Shown here: positions 7,474 to 15,640 of the stretch, piece by piece | Numbering within the stretch: the first letter of the stretch is position 1 | How the letters are laid out: every line of letters begins with the position of its first letter | Origin: an uncultured Bacilli bacterium | Lineage (GTDB): Bacteria > Bacillota_I > Bacilli_A > ML615J-28 > CAG-313 | Length of the DNA stretch: 23,789 bases | NCBI GenBank assembly: GCA_934133195.1 | Contig: CAKPAZ010000017.1 | Location: 1-23,789, forward strand | Direction of reading: 5' to 3' | Program-made: the position numbers and the translations under genes | The notes under the pieces: model-generated | Database searches by the model: none | The model's input: the letters and a program-made list of their open reading frames with translations, nothing else | What the model was told of the DNA's origin: nothing

Positions 7474-7860
7474 TTAGCCACGAGGTCGTTTTGGAGGACG
7501 ACATCCGTTATGAGGAACTGGTGTAACATCTTGAATTGAAACTATATCAAGACCTGCAACTTGTAATGAACGAATTGCGGCTTCACGACCAGGGCCTGGG
7601 CCTTTAACTGTTACTTCAACTTTTTGCATTCCATTGTCGATTGCAGCTTTTGCAGCAGCTTCTGATGCCATTTGAGCAGCAAATGGAGTTGATTTTTTAC
7701 TTCCTTTGAAACCAACAGCACCAGCACTACTCCATGAAACTACATTTCCAACTGGGTCTGTAATAGTTACAATTGTATTATTAAATGTTGAATGAATATG
7801 TGCAACACCTAAAGGTATACTTTTTCTTACACGACGTTTACGAACTACTTTACGAGCCAT
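7474..7860 (-). CDS. rpsK: 30S ribosomal protein S11
   Basis: S11 sits on the platform of the small subunit near the mRNA exit and Shine-Dalgarno helix. Typical segments in its 128 residues are GVAHIHSTFNNTIVTITD, SSAGAVGFKGSKKSTPFAAQ and VKGPGPGREAAIRSLQ, with the invariant C-terminal DVTPVPHNGCRPPKRPRG. A strong AGGAGG precedes the ATG. It lies 13 bases after rpsM. Confidence 0.98.
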   Translation of the reverse strand: MARKVVRKRRVRKSIPLGVAHIHSTFNNTIVTITDPVGNVVSWSSAGAVGFKGSKKSTPFAAQMASEAAAKAAIDNGMQKVEVTVKGPGPGREAAIRSLQVAGLDIVSIQDVTPVPHNGCRPPKRPRG

Positions 7861-7873
7861 TTCACTACGCCTC

Positions 7874-8239
7874 CTATTTCTTCTTGTTAGCTACAGTCTT
7901 AGCTGGGCCTTTACGAGTACGTGCATTAGTTCTTGTTCTTTGACCATGCACTGGTAATCCTTTACGATGACGTAAGCCACGATAACTACCAATTTCCATT
8001 AAACGTTTAATGTTTAATGCAACTTCTCTACGTAAATCACCTTCAACGTGATGCTTAGCTACTTCTTGACGAATTAATGTTAATTCATTTTCTGTTAAAT
8101 CTTTTACTCTTTTGTCTTCGCTAACACCAGCTGCTCTTAAAATTTCTTCTGCAGTTGGTCTACCGATACCATAAATATATGTTAGGGATACTACTACTCT
8201 TTTATCGCTAGGAATATCCACACCAGATATACGTGCCAT
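7874..8239 (-). CDS. rpsM: 30S ribosomal protein S13
   Basis: S13 is in the head of the small subunit, touches the P-site tRNA with its C-terminal tail and forms bridges to L5. The 121 residues begin MARISGVDIPSDKRVVVSLTY in family style and include YGIGRPTAEEIL, GSYRGLRHRKGLPVHGQRT and the basic tail TRKGPAKTVANKKK. AGGAGG precedes the ATG. The neighbours rpmJ and rpsK are in the standard order. Confidence 0.98.
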   Translation of the reverse strand: MARISGVDIPSDKRVVVSLTYIYGIGRPTAEEILRAAGVSEDKRVKDLTENELTLIRQEVAKHHVEGDLRREVALNIKRLMEIGSYRGLRHRKGLPVHGQRTRTNARTRKGPAKTVANKKK

Positions 8240-8260
8240 ATTTTAAATTAGCCTCCTATA

Positions 8261-8377
8261 TTATCCTTGTCTTTGTTTGTGTTTAGGGTAAGCTGAGCAG
8301 ATTACCATAACACGTCCATGTCTTTTAATTACTTTACATTTATCACAAATGGGTTTTACCGATGGTCTAACCTTCAT
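8261..8377 (-). CDS. rpmJ: 50S ribosomal protein L36
   Basis: This 38-residue gene is too short for a routine ORF cutoff, but it is clear between infA and rpsM. It begins MKVRPSVKPICDKCKVIKRH and ends YPKHKQRQG. The zinc-ribbon ligands C11, C14, C27 and H33 are all present, so it is the zinc-binding form. It differs from the common 37-residue version by one extra residue in the CSAYPKHK segment, where most bacteria have CENPKHK. AGGAGG precedes the ATG at 8377. L36 helps shape the large-subunit region near helices 89-97. Confidence 0.97.
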   Translation of the reverse strand: MKVRPSVKPICDKCKVIKRHGRVMVICSAYPKHKQRQG

Positions 8378-8393
8378 TTTGAACCTCCTATTT

Positions 8394-8612
8394 TTATTTA
8401 CGACGAGTTATACGTCCACGTGTTAAATCATATGGTGATATTTCCACAGTCACTTTATCACCTGGTAAAATGCGTATTGTATACATACGGATTTTACCAG
8501 AAACGTGGGCGGTAATAATTTGTCCATTTGCATCTAATTTTACTTTAAATACTGTATTGGGCAAAACTTCTACGACTGTTCCATCCATTTTGAAAACATC
8601 ATCTTTTGACAT
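8394..8612 (-). CDS. infA: translation initiation factor IF-1
   Basis: IF-1 blocks the ribosomal A site during initiation and supports IF-2 and IF-3. The 72 residues form a single S1-type OB fold: MSKDDVFKMDGTVVEVLPNT, then FKVKLDANGQIITAHVSGKI, then the conserved GDKVTVEISPYDLTRGRITR at the end. The ATG overlaps the map stop by one base (TAATG), with the GGAG ribosome-binding site inside map, so translation is coupled. Confidence 0.98.
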   Translation of the reverse strand: MSKDDVFKMDGTVVEVLPNTVFKVKLDANGQIITAHVSGKIRMYTIRILPGDKVTVEISPYDLTRGRITRRK

Positions 8613-9376
8613 TAATTTTCATTCTCCTTTAAAATTGTTAAAATTTCACAACCATCATCAGTAATAACAATGGTATTTTCATAGTGTGCACTTGGTAGAT
8701 GATCTTGAGTTATCGTAGTCCATCCATCAGGTAATACACGAACTTTATATGTTCCTTCTGTTATCATTGGTTCAATAGCCAAACACATTCCTTTTCTTAG
8801 AACAACTCCATGACCAGGTTCTCCATAATTTGGAACAGCTGGATCTTCATGCATTCTTGTTCCTATACCATGGCCAGTAAAGTCTCTTACTACACCATAG
8901 CCAAAGCTTTCAGCATATACTTGAACAGCATGTGATATATCAGATAATCTATTATTAGGTTTAGCAAATTTTATTCCTTCAAAGAATGATTGTTTAGTAA
9001 CTTCAACGAGTTTTCTCTTTGCTTCACTTACATTACCACAAAGGTGTGTACGTGCAGCATCCCCATGATATCCTTTATAAATAGCACCAATATCAATGGA
9101 GATTATATCACCATCTCTTAAAATTTTCTTTTCACTTGGAATTCCATGAATAATAACTTCATTAATTGAAGCACAGATTGAAGCAGGAAATCCTTCGTAA
9201 TTTAAAAATGATGGAATAGCATTGTTTTCAATTATAACATCATATGCTATTTTATCCAATTCTTTAGTAGATACCCCAGGTTTAATTGCTTTAGCAACCG
9301 CTTCATGAGCAAGTGCAACAATTCTACCAGCTTCTCTCATCAAATTAATTTCTCTTTCACTTTTAATTGTGATCAT
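8612..9376 (-). CDS. map: methionine aminopeptidase, type I
   Basis: It removes the initiator methionine from nascent proteins. The 254-residue protein has all five metal ligands: D95 and D106 (SIDIGAIYKGYHGDAARTH), H169 (FTGHGIG), E202 (AIEPM) and E233 (YENT), plus the substrate-binding H78 in IIHGIPS. It lacks an N-terminal zinc-finger extension, so it is the short type Ia form. The start overlaps the adk stop as ATGA, with GGAGG four bases upstream inside adk. The secY-adk-map-infA order is the standard Firmicutes arrangement. Confidence 0.97.
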   Translation of the reverse strand: MITIKSEREINLMREAGRIVALAHEAVAKAIKPGVSTKELDKIAYDVIIENNAIPSFLNYEGFPASICASINEVIIHGIPSEKKILRDGDIISIDIGAIYKGYHGDAARTHLCGNVSEAKRKLVEVTKQSFFEGIKFAKPNNRLSDISHAVQVYAESFGYGVVRDFTGHGIGTRMHEDPAVPNYGEPGHGVVLRKGMCLAIEPMITEGTYKVRVLPDGWTTITQDHLPSAHYENTIVITDDGCEILTILKENEN

Positions 9377-10020
9377 TTTGCCTCCAAAGTTTTTATAATG
9401 TCATTGACAACATTTTCAATTGAACCATTACTGTCTATTGACACTAGTTTTCCAAGTTTATCGTAATAAGCAATTAAAGGTTTTGTCTGTTTATCGTATA
9501 CATTAAGACGACTTTTAATTGTTTCTTCATTATCATCTTGTCTTGTAAAAAGTGGAGTTCCGCATTCATCACATATGCCTTCTTTTTTAGGTGGTAAAGA
9601 TATCAAATTATAACCTTTTCCACATTTAGGACAAACACGACGATTGACAATTCTATTGATAACTAAATTATAATCCACATCAAGGTTAACTGCGGCATCT
9701 AAAACTATATTAAGTTCTTCTAATGTCTTAGTGAAATTTTCCGCTTGATTTATTGTTCTTGGATAGCCATCTAATAGAAATCCATTTTTACAATCTTCTT
9801 TTTTGATTCTTTCTTTTACAATTTCATTTGTAATATCATCTGGAACTAAATTGCCTTCATCAATATATTTTTTAGCAATTAATCCCATTGGTGTTTTATT
9901 AGCAATTGCTTCTCTAAATATTTCTCCAGTAGAAATATGGGGTACACGGTAGTGCTTTTTTAGCACTGCCGCGTAAGTCCCTTTTCCCGATCCCGGAGCA
10001 CCCATTAAAATCAAGTGCAT
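9373..10020 (-). CDS. adk: adenylate kinase
   Basis: It interconverts ATP + AMP with 2 ADP in the cytoplasm. The P-loop GAPGSGKGT is at residues 7-15, with the AMP-binding segment STGEIFREA (30-38) and LLDGYPRT (82-89). The LID domain is the long, zinc-binding Gram-positive type: CPKC at 130-133 and CDEC at 150-153 give four cysteine ligands. The 215-residue length is normal. It follows secY by 15 bases and ends in TGA overlapping the map start. Confidence 0.98.
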   Translation of the reverse strand: MHLILMGAPGSGKGTYAAVLKKHYRVPHISTGEIFREAIANKTPMGLIAKKYIDEGNLVPDDITNEIVKERIKKEDCKNGFLLDGYPRTINQAENFTKTLEELNIVLDAAVNLDVDYNLVINRIVNRRVCPKCGKGYNLISLPPKKEGICDECGTPLFTRQDDNEETIKSRLNVYDKQTKPLIAYYDKLGKLVSIDSNGSIENVVNDIIKTLEAK

Positions 10021-10035
10021 GATTAATATTTCTCC

Positions 10036-11367
10036 TTATTCAATGAATCCACGATACTCTTGTGATTGAGAAGTTGTCTTCATTTGTTTAACAGTTTCAA
10101 TAGCTACACCAACAACGATCATTAAACTTGTTCCACCGATTTGAACTGATGCTGGTAAATCTTTAAAGCATGCAGAAACAATTATAGGTAGAGCAGCTAG
10201 AACAGCTAGATATGTAGCACCTAATAAAGTTACTTTGAATAATACTTTTGAAATATATTGAGCTGTAGCTTCACCTGGCTTAACACCTGGAATATATGCA
10301 TTTTGTTTCTTTAGATTATCTGCAGTCTTATCTGGATCTATTTGTAAGAACGAATAGAAGAATGAGAATACAAATGTAAGAATCATATATAGTGCAAAGC
10401 CAATTGGTTTTTGATAATTAAATATACAATCCCACCAAATACTTACTGTCTTACCTGATTGTTGTAAGAAACCAATAATAGTAGTTGGAATTGAAAGTAA
10501 TGTAGATGCGAAAATTACTGGAATTACTGATGCTGTATTAAGCTTAATTGGTAAATCAGAATTTTGAGTACCTCTTAATTTTGCACCAGAAGGTCTATTA
10601 GCATATTGAATAGGAATCTTACGTACTAAGCCTTCCATCCATACAACACCTACAATAATTAAAATAAAGAATATTATTATTAATACAAAGAAGAATGGAC
10701 CTTGCCATTTTAAAGCTCCTTCAGCAGAATTATCAACACGATATGTTGTTCCACTGATGAAATATTTAAATAGATTTACCATCATTGAAGGGAAACTAGC
10801 AAGAATACCAGCAACGATCATGATAGATGTTCCACTACCAACACCATGCATAGTCATTTGATCAGCTAACCAAAGTACAAATGCAGTACCAGCAGTAAGA
10901 ATAATTGCTATATAAATATATGTAAAAATATTGTATTCAACGTTTGGAATATATTGGAAATAACTAATACCATATGATACTCTATAACCAATAATTAAAG
11001 CTAACGCTTGTACAAACGCTAAGAATAAAGCAATGTATCTAGTCCATCTATTTAGCTTTTCACGTCCAGCCTCTCCTTCTTCACCCCATTCTTTAAAAGC
11101 AGGGATAATGTCCATTTGTAATAATTGAACAATGATAGAAGATGTAATATAAGGGCTAACGCCTAAAGCTAAAACTGAAAATTGTGATAAGCCGCCTCCA
11201 GCAAAGATATCAAGGAAACCAAAGATATTTGATGAACCATCACTTGGTGTTTGATAATCTAAGAATGGAGCACGAATATGGATACCAATTCTCCATACTA
11301 ATAAACAAAGTGCTGTAAATAATATGCCAAGAATTACTTTCTTATTCTTAGAGAAAAACTTACTCAT
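10036..11367 (-). CDS. secY: preprotein translocase subunit SecY
   Basis: SecY is the channel of the Sec translocon and exports or inserts proteins such as the lipoprotein and surface protein in this window. The 443 residues show ten hydrophobic segments and the expected hallmarks: FGFLDIFAGGGLSQFSVLAL plug region, ALGVSPYITSSIIVQLLQM (helix 2), QYANRPSGAKLRG cytoplasmic loop, LPIKLNTASVIPVIFAS, and IPGVKPGEATAQYI near helix 9. The ribosome-binding site GAGGTGG is within the last codons of rplO, so the two are coupled. Its position inside the r-protein operon is standard. Confidence 0.98.
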   Translation of the reverse strand: MSKFFSKNKKVILGILFTALCLLVWRIGIHIRAPFLDYQTPSDGSSNIFGFLDIFAGGGLSQFSVLALGVSPYITSSIIVQLLQMDIIPAFKEWGEEGEAGREKLNRWTRYIALFLAFVQALALIIGYRVSYGISYFQYIPNVEYNIFTYIYIAIILTAGTAFVLWLADQMTMHGVGSGTSIMIVAGILASFPSMMVNLFKYFISGTTYRVDNSAEGALKWQGPFFFVLIIIFFILIIVGVVWMEGLVRKIPIQYANRPSGAKLRGTQNSDLPIKLNTASVIPVIFASTLLSIPTTIIGFLQQSGKTVSIWWDCIFNYQKPIGFALYMILTFVFSFFYSFLQIDPDKTADNLKKQNAYIPGVKPGEATAQYISKVLFKVTLLGATYLAVLAALPIIVSACFKDLPASVQIGGTSLMIVVGVAIETVKQMKTTSQSQEYRGFIE

Positions 11368-11369
11368 TA

Positions 11370-11813
11370 TTAAGCCACCTCGATTGTTCCACCAACGGCG
11401 GTAATCTTTTCAGTAGCCGATTTAGAGAATTTGCAAGCTTTAAATGTTAAAGCTTTTGTTAATTCTCCATTTCCTAATATTTTCACTCCTTCATACTCTT
11501 TTTTAACTAAGCCAGCAGCTTTTAATGTATTAACATCAACAACTGAACCAGCTTCAAAGCGTTCATTAATATCACCTAAATTAACTACAGCAAATAATTT
11601 ACGGTTAATGTTTGTAAATCCACGTTTAGGTAAACGTTTAAATAATGGTGTTTGACCACCTTCGAATGCAGGACGAACACCGCCGCCGCTTCGAGCATTT
11701 TGACCTTTATGACCACGAGTACTTGTTTTACCCATGCCACTACCAGTACCACGACCAACACGTTTTTTGTAATGTCTAGCACCAGCAACTGGTTTTAATT
11801 CATTTAAATTCAT
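11370..11813 (-). CDS. rplO: 50S ribosomal protein L15
   Basis: L15 stabilises the large subunit and is a late-assembly hub. The frame is open from a TTG at 11843, but those codons include the ribosome-binding site AGGAGG; the ATG at 11813 gives the family start MNLNELKPVAGARHYKKRVG and a 147-residue protein. The glycine-rich GRGTGSGMGKTSTRGHKGQ segment and RSGGGVRPAFEGGQTPLFKR are the L15 signature. It lies 13 bases after rpmD. Confidence 0.97.
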   Translation of the reverse strand: MNLNELKPVAGARHYKKRVGRGTGSGMGKTSTRGHKGQNARSGGGVRPAFEGGQTPLFKRLPKRGFTNINRKLFAVVNLGDINERFEAGSVVDVNTLKAAGLVKKEYEGVKILGNGELTKALTFKACKFSKSATEKITAVGGTIEVA

Positions 11814-11826
11814 ATCCGAGTACCTC

Positions 11827-12009
11827 CTATTCTTCAACAACACTTACTAAGTGTGCTACAGTTTTAATCATACCGCGGATAGCAACGTTGTCAACTTTTA
11901 CAACTTCTTGTTGCATTTTTGTTAAACCTAAGGCTTTTAAAGTTGCACGTTGATTTTTAGGACAGCAAATAGGGCTTTTAACTAATTTAATTCTAACAGT
12001 TTTTTCCAT
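11827..12009 (-). CDS. rpmD: 50S ribosomal protein L30
   Basis: L30 is a small large-subunit protein of the bacterial short type. An open frame extends to 12048 and would overlap rpsE, but the ATG at 12009 gives MEKTVRIKLVKSPICCPKNQ, the usual start, with AGGA eight bases upstream. The product is 60 residues, the normal length, with the conserved RATLKALGL and IRGMIKTVAHLV segments. Confidence 0.95.
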   Translation of the reverse strand: MEKTVRIKLVKSPICCPKNQRATLKALGLTKMQQEVVKVDNVAIRGMIKTVAHLVSVVEE

Positions 12010-12019
12010 ATTATACATC

Positions 12020-12523
12020 CTAAAGAATTTCTTCTTTTGCCTTTCCACGTTGTTCAGCTACCATTTCAACAGTACGTAATTCAGAAAGCCCTTTAAATGT
12101 AGCACGTACAATATTGATAGGTGTATTTGAACCTTGAGATTTAGATACGATATCTTTAATACCAGCAAGTTCTACTACGTTACGAACTGGACCACCAGCG
12201 ATAATACCAGTACCAGCAGGAGCAGGTCTTAAGAATACTTTACCCGCACCAGCAACACCAGTGATTTCATGTGGAATAGTTGAACCAACGATTGGAACTG
12301 TAATTAGATTTTTCTTTGCATCTTCAACTGCTTTTTTAATAGCTTCTGGAACTTCTTGAGCTTTACCAGTTCCAAAGCCAACATGACCATTAAAATCACC
12401 AACAACAACTAGAGCAGCAAAACGGAAACGTCTACCACCTTTAACAACTTTAGTTACACGATTGATGACAACGACACGTTCTTCATATTGTTTTTCTTCT
12501 ACGACTTTTACTTGTTCACTCAT
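12020..12523 (-). CDS. rpsE: 30S ribosomal protein S5
   Basis: S5 acts in decoding accuracy and mRNA unwinding at the entry tunnel. In 167 residues the double-stranded RNA-binding-like N domain has RVTKVVKGGRRFRFAALVVV and GHVGFGTGKAQEVPEAIKKA, and the C domain has FLRPAPAGTGIIAGGPVRNV and the GSNTPINIVRATFKGL segment. AGGAGG precedes the ATG. The gene starts ten bases after the rplR stop. Confidence 0.98.
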   Translation of the reverse strand: MSEQVKVVEEKQYEERVVVINRVTKVVKGGRRFRFAALVVVGDFNGHVGFGTGKAQEVPEAIKKAVEDAKKNLITVPIVGSTIPHEITGVAGAGKVFLRPAPAGTGIIAGGPVRNVVELAGIKDIVSKSQGSNTPINIVRATFKGLSELRTVEMVAEQRGKAKEEIL

Positions 12524-12533
12524 GTGTAGCCTC

Positions 12534-12896
12534 CTAGAATTTTAGTCCGGCTTCACGAGCCGCATCTGCTAATGCTTTTACACGTCCATGGAATAAGAAA
12601 CCTCCACGGTCGAATACAACTTCTGTTATACCAGCTTCTAGAGCTCTTTTTGCAATTGTTGTACCTACTGCTTTAGCAGCTTCAATATTTGAACCAACAG
12701 CAAGTTTATTGCCTTTTTCAAATGTAGAAGCAGAAACTAAAGTTACTTGTTTTGAGTCATCAATGATTTGAACAGAAATGTGTTTATTTGAACGATACAC
12801 TGCAAGACGAGGTCTTTCAGAAGTACCTTCAATTACTTTACGGATTCTCTCATGACGAACATGACGAGCTTGTTTTTTATCTTTAATACCGATCAT
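12534..12896 (-). CDS. rplR: 50S ribosomal protein L18
   Basis: L18 binds 5S rRNA in the central protuberance. The frame is open up to 13022, but that part lies over rplF; the ATG at 12896 with AAGGAGAG upstream gives the family-like start MIGIKDKKQARHVRHERIRK and 120 residues. GTSERPRLAVYRSNKHISVQ and FDRGGFLFHGRVKALADAAR are the diagnostic segments. Confidence 0.97.
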   Translation of the reverse strand: MIGIKDKKQARHVRHERIRKVIEGTSERPRLAVYRSNKHISVQIIDDSKQVTLVSASTFEKGNKLAVGSNIEAAKAVGTTIAKRALEAGITEVVFDRGGFLFHGRVKALADAAREAGLKF

Positions 12897-12915
12897 TTTA
12901 TTTAGTCTCTCCTTT

Positions 12916-13452
12916 CTACTTAGCTTTCTTGCCTTCTTTACGACGGATATATTCGCCTTTATAATGAACACCTTTACCTTTATAAGGTTCTGGTCCACGA
13001 ACTTTACGAATTTCAGCCGCAAATTCTCCTACAACTTGTTTATCACAACCTAATACATGTATTTCAGTTGGAGTAGGAACAGTTACAGAAATACCTTTTG
13101 GTAATTCCATATTTACTGGGTGAGAGTAACCTAAGTTAAGAACAAGTGTATTACCTTGTAATTGAGCACGGTAACCAACACCTACTATTTCTAATATTTT
13201 TTCATAACCATCATGTACACCAACAACCATATTATGAATTAAAGCTCTTGTTGTACCATGGATTGAACGATGGAATAAATCATCACTTGGGCGTTTAACA
13301 ACTAATGTAGCGCCTTCAACTTCAACAGAGATATCTTGATTTTTTACTAATTCTAATTGACCTTTAGGTCCACTAACTTTTACTAAATTGCCTTCAACAG
13401 TAACAGTTACGCCTTCAGGAATATTAATATGTTTATTTCCTATTCTTGACAT
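12916..13452 (-). CDS. rplF: 50S ribosomal protein L6
   Basis: L6 is near the sarcin-ricin loop where elongation factors bind. The 178 residues begin MSRIGNKHINIPEGVTVTVE and end with the signature GPEPYKGKGVHYKGEYIRRK, followed by EGKKAK. Both repeats of the L6 fold are present. The upstream neighbour is rpsH, 12 bases away. Confidence 0.98.
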   Translation of the reverse strand: MSRIGNKHINIPEGVTVTVEGNLVKVSGPKGQLELVKNQDISVEVEGATLVVKRPSDDLFHRSIHGTTRALIHNMVVGVHDGYEKILEIVGVGYRAQLQGNTLVLNLGYSHPVNMELPKGISVTVPTPTEIHVLGCDKQVVGEFAAEIRKVRGPEPYKGKGVHYKGEYIRRKEGKKAK

Positions 13453-13464
13453 ACAATCACCTTA

Positions 13465-13860
13465 CTACCATACAAATGCAATAACTTCGCCGCCAAGCTT
13501 TTTAGAACGAGCTTCACGATCAGTCATAATTCCATTTGAAGTTGAAATAATAGCAACACCTAAGCCATTTAAAACTTTAGGTAATTCGCTAGATTTAGCA
13601 TAAACTCTTAAACCAGGTTTAGAAATTTTCTTTATGCCTTTGATAACTCTATCTTTGTTGTTGTATTTTAATGTAACTTTAATGATACCTTGTTTTCCAT
13701 CTTCTACTTTTTCGTATTCAGAAATGTAACCTTCATTTTTTAGAACTGCTAAAATTTCTAGTTTTAAACGTGATGCAGGCATTGTAACACTTTCATGTTT
13801 TGCTTGGCTTGCATTACGGATTCTAGTTAACATATCTGCAATTGGATCAGTCATTACCAT
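13465..13860 (-). CDS. rpsH: 30S ribosomal protein S8
   Basis: S8 is a primary 16S rRNA binder (helix 21) and in E. coli is the autogenous repressor of the spc operon. The 131 residues contain DPIADMLTRIRNASQAKHES, VIKGIKKISKPGLRVYAKSS and GLGVAIISTSNGIMTDREAR, ending GGEVIAFVW. The first ATG is chosen because AAGGAAGG lies nine bases upstream; a second ATG two codons later is also possible. Confidence 0.97.
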   Translation of the reverse strand: MVMTDPIADMLTRIRNASQAKHESVTMPASRLKLEILAVLKNEGYISEYEKVEDGKQGIIKVTLKYNNKDRVIKGIKKISKPGLRVYAKSSELPKVLNGLGVAIISTSNGIMTDREARSKKLGGEVIAFVW

Positions 13861-13879
13861 AATATTTGACCTTCCTTTC

Positions 13880-14065
13880 TTACCAACTTGCCTTTGTAAC
13901 GCCAGGTATTAATCCTTGGTATGCAAGTTCTCTAAAGCAAATTCTACAGATTTTGAATTTGCGATAAACTGCATGAGGACGACCACAACGTTCACAGCGA
14001 GTGTATTCTCTTGTACTAAATTTTGCTTTGCGAGAGCATCTTACTTTTTGGGATGTTTTTGCCAT
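13880..14065 (-). CDS. rpsZ: 30S ribosomal protein S14, zinc-binding type
   Basis: This is the short, zinc-containing S14 of 61 residues, as opposed to the ~89-residue zinc-free form. The ligands are the CERC (24-27) and CRIC (40-43) pairs in RCERCGRPHAVYRKFKICRI followed by CFRELAYQGLIPGVTKASW. The ATG at 14065 is used because AAGGAGGTC is eight bases upstream; an in-frame TTG two codons earlier is not needed. S14 joins the small-subunit head late in assembly. Confidence 0.97.
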   Translation of the reverse strand: MAKTSQKVRCSRKAKFSTREYTRCERCGRPHAVYRKFKICRICFRELAYQGLIPGVTKASW

Positions 14066-14080
14066 AATCAAAAGACCTCC

Positions 14081-14623
14081 TTACTTCTTCGCAAATGGCA
14101 TACCTAACATTGTTAATAATGCACGACCTTCTTCGTCAGTCTTAGCAGTTGTAACAATTACGATATCCATACCACGAATTTTTAAAACTTTATCATAATT
14201 AATTTCAGGGAAAATTAATTGTTCTTTAATACCAATAGTATAATTTCCTCTACCATCAAAGGCATTTGGATTTACACCACGGAAGTCACGAACACGTGGA
14301 AGAGCGATAGAAACTAATTTATCATAGAATTCATACATTCTTTCACCACGTAAAGTAACTTTTGCACCAATTGACATACCTTCACGAAGTTTGAAGACAG
14401 CTATAGATTTCTTAGCTTTTGTAACAAGTGGTTTTTGGCCTGTAATGATTGCTAAATCTTCACAAGCAGCATCTAGTAACTTGGAATTGTGAATTGAATC
14501 ACCAACACCCATGTTTACTACAATTTTTACGATTTTAGGAACTTGCATAACTGAAGTGTAATTAAACTTCTTTGTTAATTCAGCTACGACAGTTTCTTTA
14601 TAATATTGTAAGACACGATTCAT
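14081..14623 (-). CDS. rplE: 50S ribosomal protein L5
   Basis: L5 binds 5S rRNA in the central protuberance and contacts P-site tRNA and S13. Typical segments in its 180 residues are VPKIVKIVVNMGVGDS, ITGQKPLVTKAKKSIAVFKL, REGMSIGAKVTLRG, LPRVRDFRGVNPNAFDGRGN and YTIGIKEQLIFPEI. AAGGAGC precedes the ATG. It follows rplX by 18 bases. Confidence 0.98.
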   Translation of the reverse strand: MNRVLQYYKETVVAELTKKFNYTSVMQVPKIVKIVVNMGVGDSIHNSKLLDAACEDLAIITGQKPLVTKAKKSIAVFKLREGMSIGAKVTLRGERMYEFYDKLVSIALPRVRDFRGVNPNAFDGRGNYTIGIKEQLIFPEINYDKVLKIRGMDIVIVTTAKTDEEGRALLTMLGMPFAKK

Positions 14624-14641
14624 AACTATTCAAGCTCCTTT

Positions 14642-14965
14642 CTACTTAATTACAGTATTAGAACGTTTACAATAACGAACTTTTTTACCATCTACAAATT
14701 TGTAACCTATTTTTGTAGGTTTCTTATCTACTGGATCTAAGTAAGCAACATTAGAAATACTAATTGGTGCTTCTTTTTTCTCAATACCACCATCAGGATT
14801 TGCGTTTGATGGACGGTTATGTTTAGTTACAATGTTAACACCTTTTACTACAACACGATTAGATTTAGGTAAAACTTGTAATACTTCACCAGTAACGTAG
14901 TTACCTTTAATAGGTTTTTGATTGCCAGCTATAACAGCTACAATATCACCTTTTTTAATTCTCAT
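14642..14965 (-). CDS. rplX: 50S ribosomal protein L24
   Basis: L24 starts large-subunit assembly and lies near the tunnel exit. The KOW motif begins the protein (MRIKKGDIVAVIAGNQKPIK), followed by VLPKSNRVVVKGVNIVTKHN, which is diagnostic. The KOW loop reads GNQKPIKGNYVTG rather than the usual GKDKGKTG-like sequence, apparently a small insertion. The 107-residue length is normal. Confidence 0.96.
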   Translation of the reverse strand: MRIKKGDIVAVIAGNQKPIKGNYVTGEVLQVLPKSNRVVVKGVNIVTKHNRPSNANPDGGIEKKEAPISISNVAYLDPVDKKPTKIGYKFVDGKKVRYCKRSNTVIK

Positions 14966-14976
14966 AACGCTACCTC

Positions 14977-15345
14977 CTATAGTACTTCAGGAGCAAGAGA
15001 TACAATCTTCATGAAATCTTTTTCACGTAATTCACGAGCAACAGGACCAAAAATACGTGTTCCTCTTGGGTTCTTATCTTCTTTGATAATTACAGCAGCG
15101 TTATCATCAAATTTAATATATGAACCATCTTCTCTTCTTACTGCTTTCTTAGTACGAACGATTACTGCTTTAACAACGTCACCTTTTTTAACTTGGCCAC
15201 CAGTTGTTGCAGATTTAACTGAACAAACAACGATATCGCCGATTGTTGCAGATTTGTGGATTGAACCACCTAAAATTTTAATTATTAAAAGTTGCTTTGC
15301 ACCGGAGTTATCGGCTACATTGACTCTTGTTTCTTGTTGAACCAT
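14977..15345 (-). CDS. rplN: 50S ribosomal protein L14
   Basis: L14 forms an intersubunit bridge and is the binding site of the silencing factor RsfS. In 122 residues it shows MVQQETRVNVADNSGAKQLL, VRTKKAVRREDGSYIKFDDN and NPRGTRIFGPVARELREKDF, ending KIVSLAPEVL, all strongly conserved. AGGAGG precedes the ATG. Confidence 0.98.
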   Translation of the reverse strand: MVQQETRVNVADNSGAKQLLIIKILGGSIHKSATIGDIVVCSVKSATTGGQVKKGDVVKAVIVRTKKAVRREDGSYIKFDDNAAVIIKEDKNPRGTRIFGPVARELREKDFMKIVSLAPEVL

Positions 15346-15360
15346 TGTAAATACCTCCTA

Positions 15361-15627
15361 TTAGATTATTACTGCTTCTTGAACAACTTTTACTAAACGA
15401 TAGCGTTTAGTTGCAGATAGTGGACGGCATTCCATAATTTCTACAATGTCACCAACTTTTGCTACATTTTGTTCATCATGTGCAGTAAATTTCTTAGTAT
15501 ATTGAACTCTTTTACCATATAGTGGATGTCTACGATGAGTTTCAACTTTAACTGTAATTGTCTTATCGTTTACAGCTGAAACAACAACGCCAACATAAAC
15601 TTTACGACTACATTTTCTTTCTTCCAT
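15361..15627 (-). CDS. rpsQ: 30S ribosomal protein S17
   Basis: S17 is a primary 16S rRNA binder with an OB fold. The 88 residues include KVYVGVVVSAVNDKTITVKV, ETHRRHPLYGKRVQYTKKFT and the C-terminal GDIVEIMECRPLSATKRYRL. The ATG is preceded by GGAGG. It lies between rpmC and rplN in the standard order. Confidence 0.97.
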   Translation of the reverse strand: MEERKCSRKVYVGVVVSAVNDKTITVKVETHRRHPLYGKRVQYTKKFTAHDEQNVAKVGDIVEIMECRPLSATKRYRLVKVVQEAVII

Positions 15628-15640
15628 AAGTTACCTCCGA

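Noticed and set aside
12010..12048. Longer L30 frame overlapping rpsE
   Set aside because: The ATG at 12009 has an SD and gives the standard 60-residue L30.
12897..13022. Longer L18 frame reaching into rplF
   Set aside because: The upstream part overlaps the conserved end of rplF in another frame; the ATG at 12896 has an SD and gives the family length.
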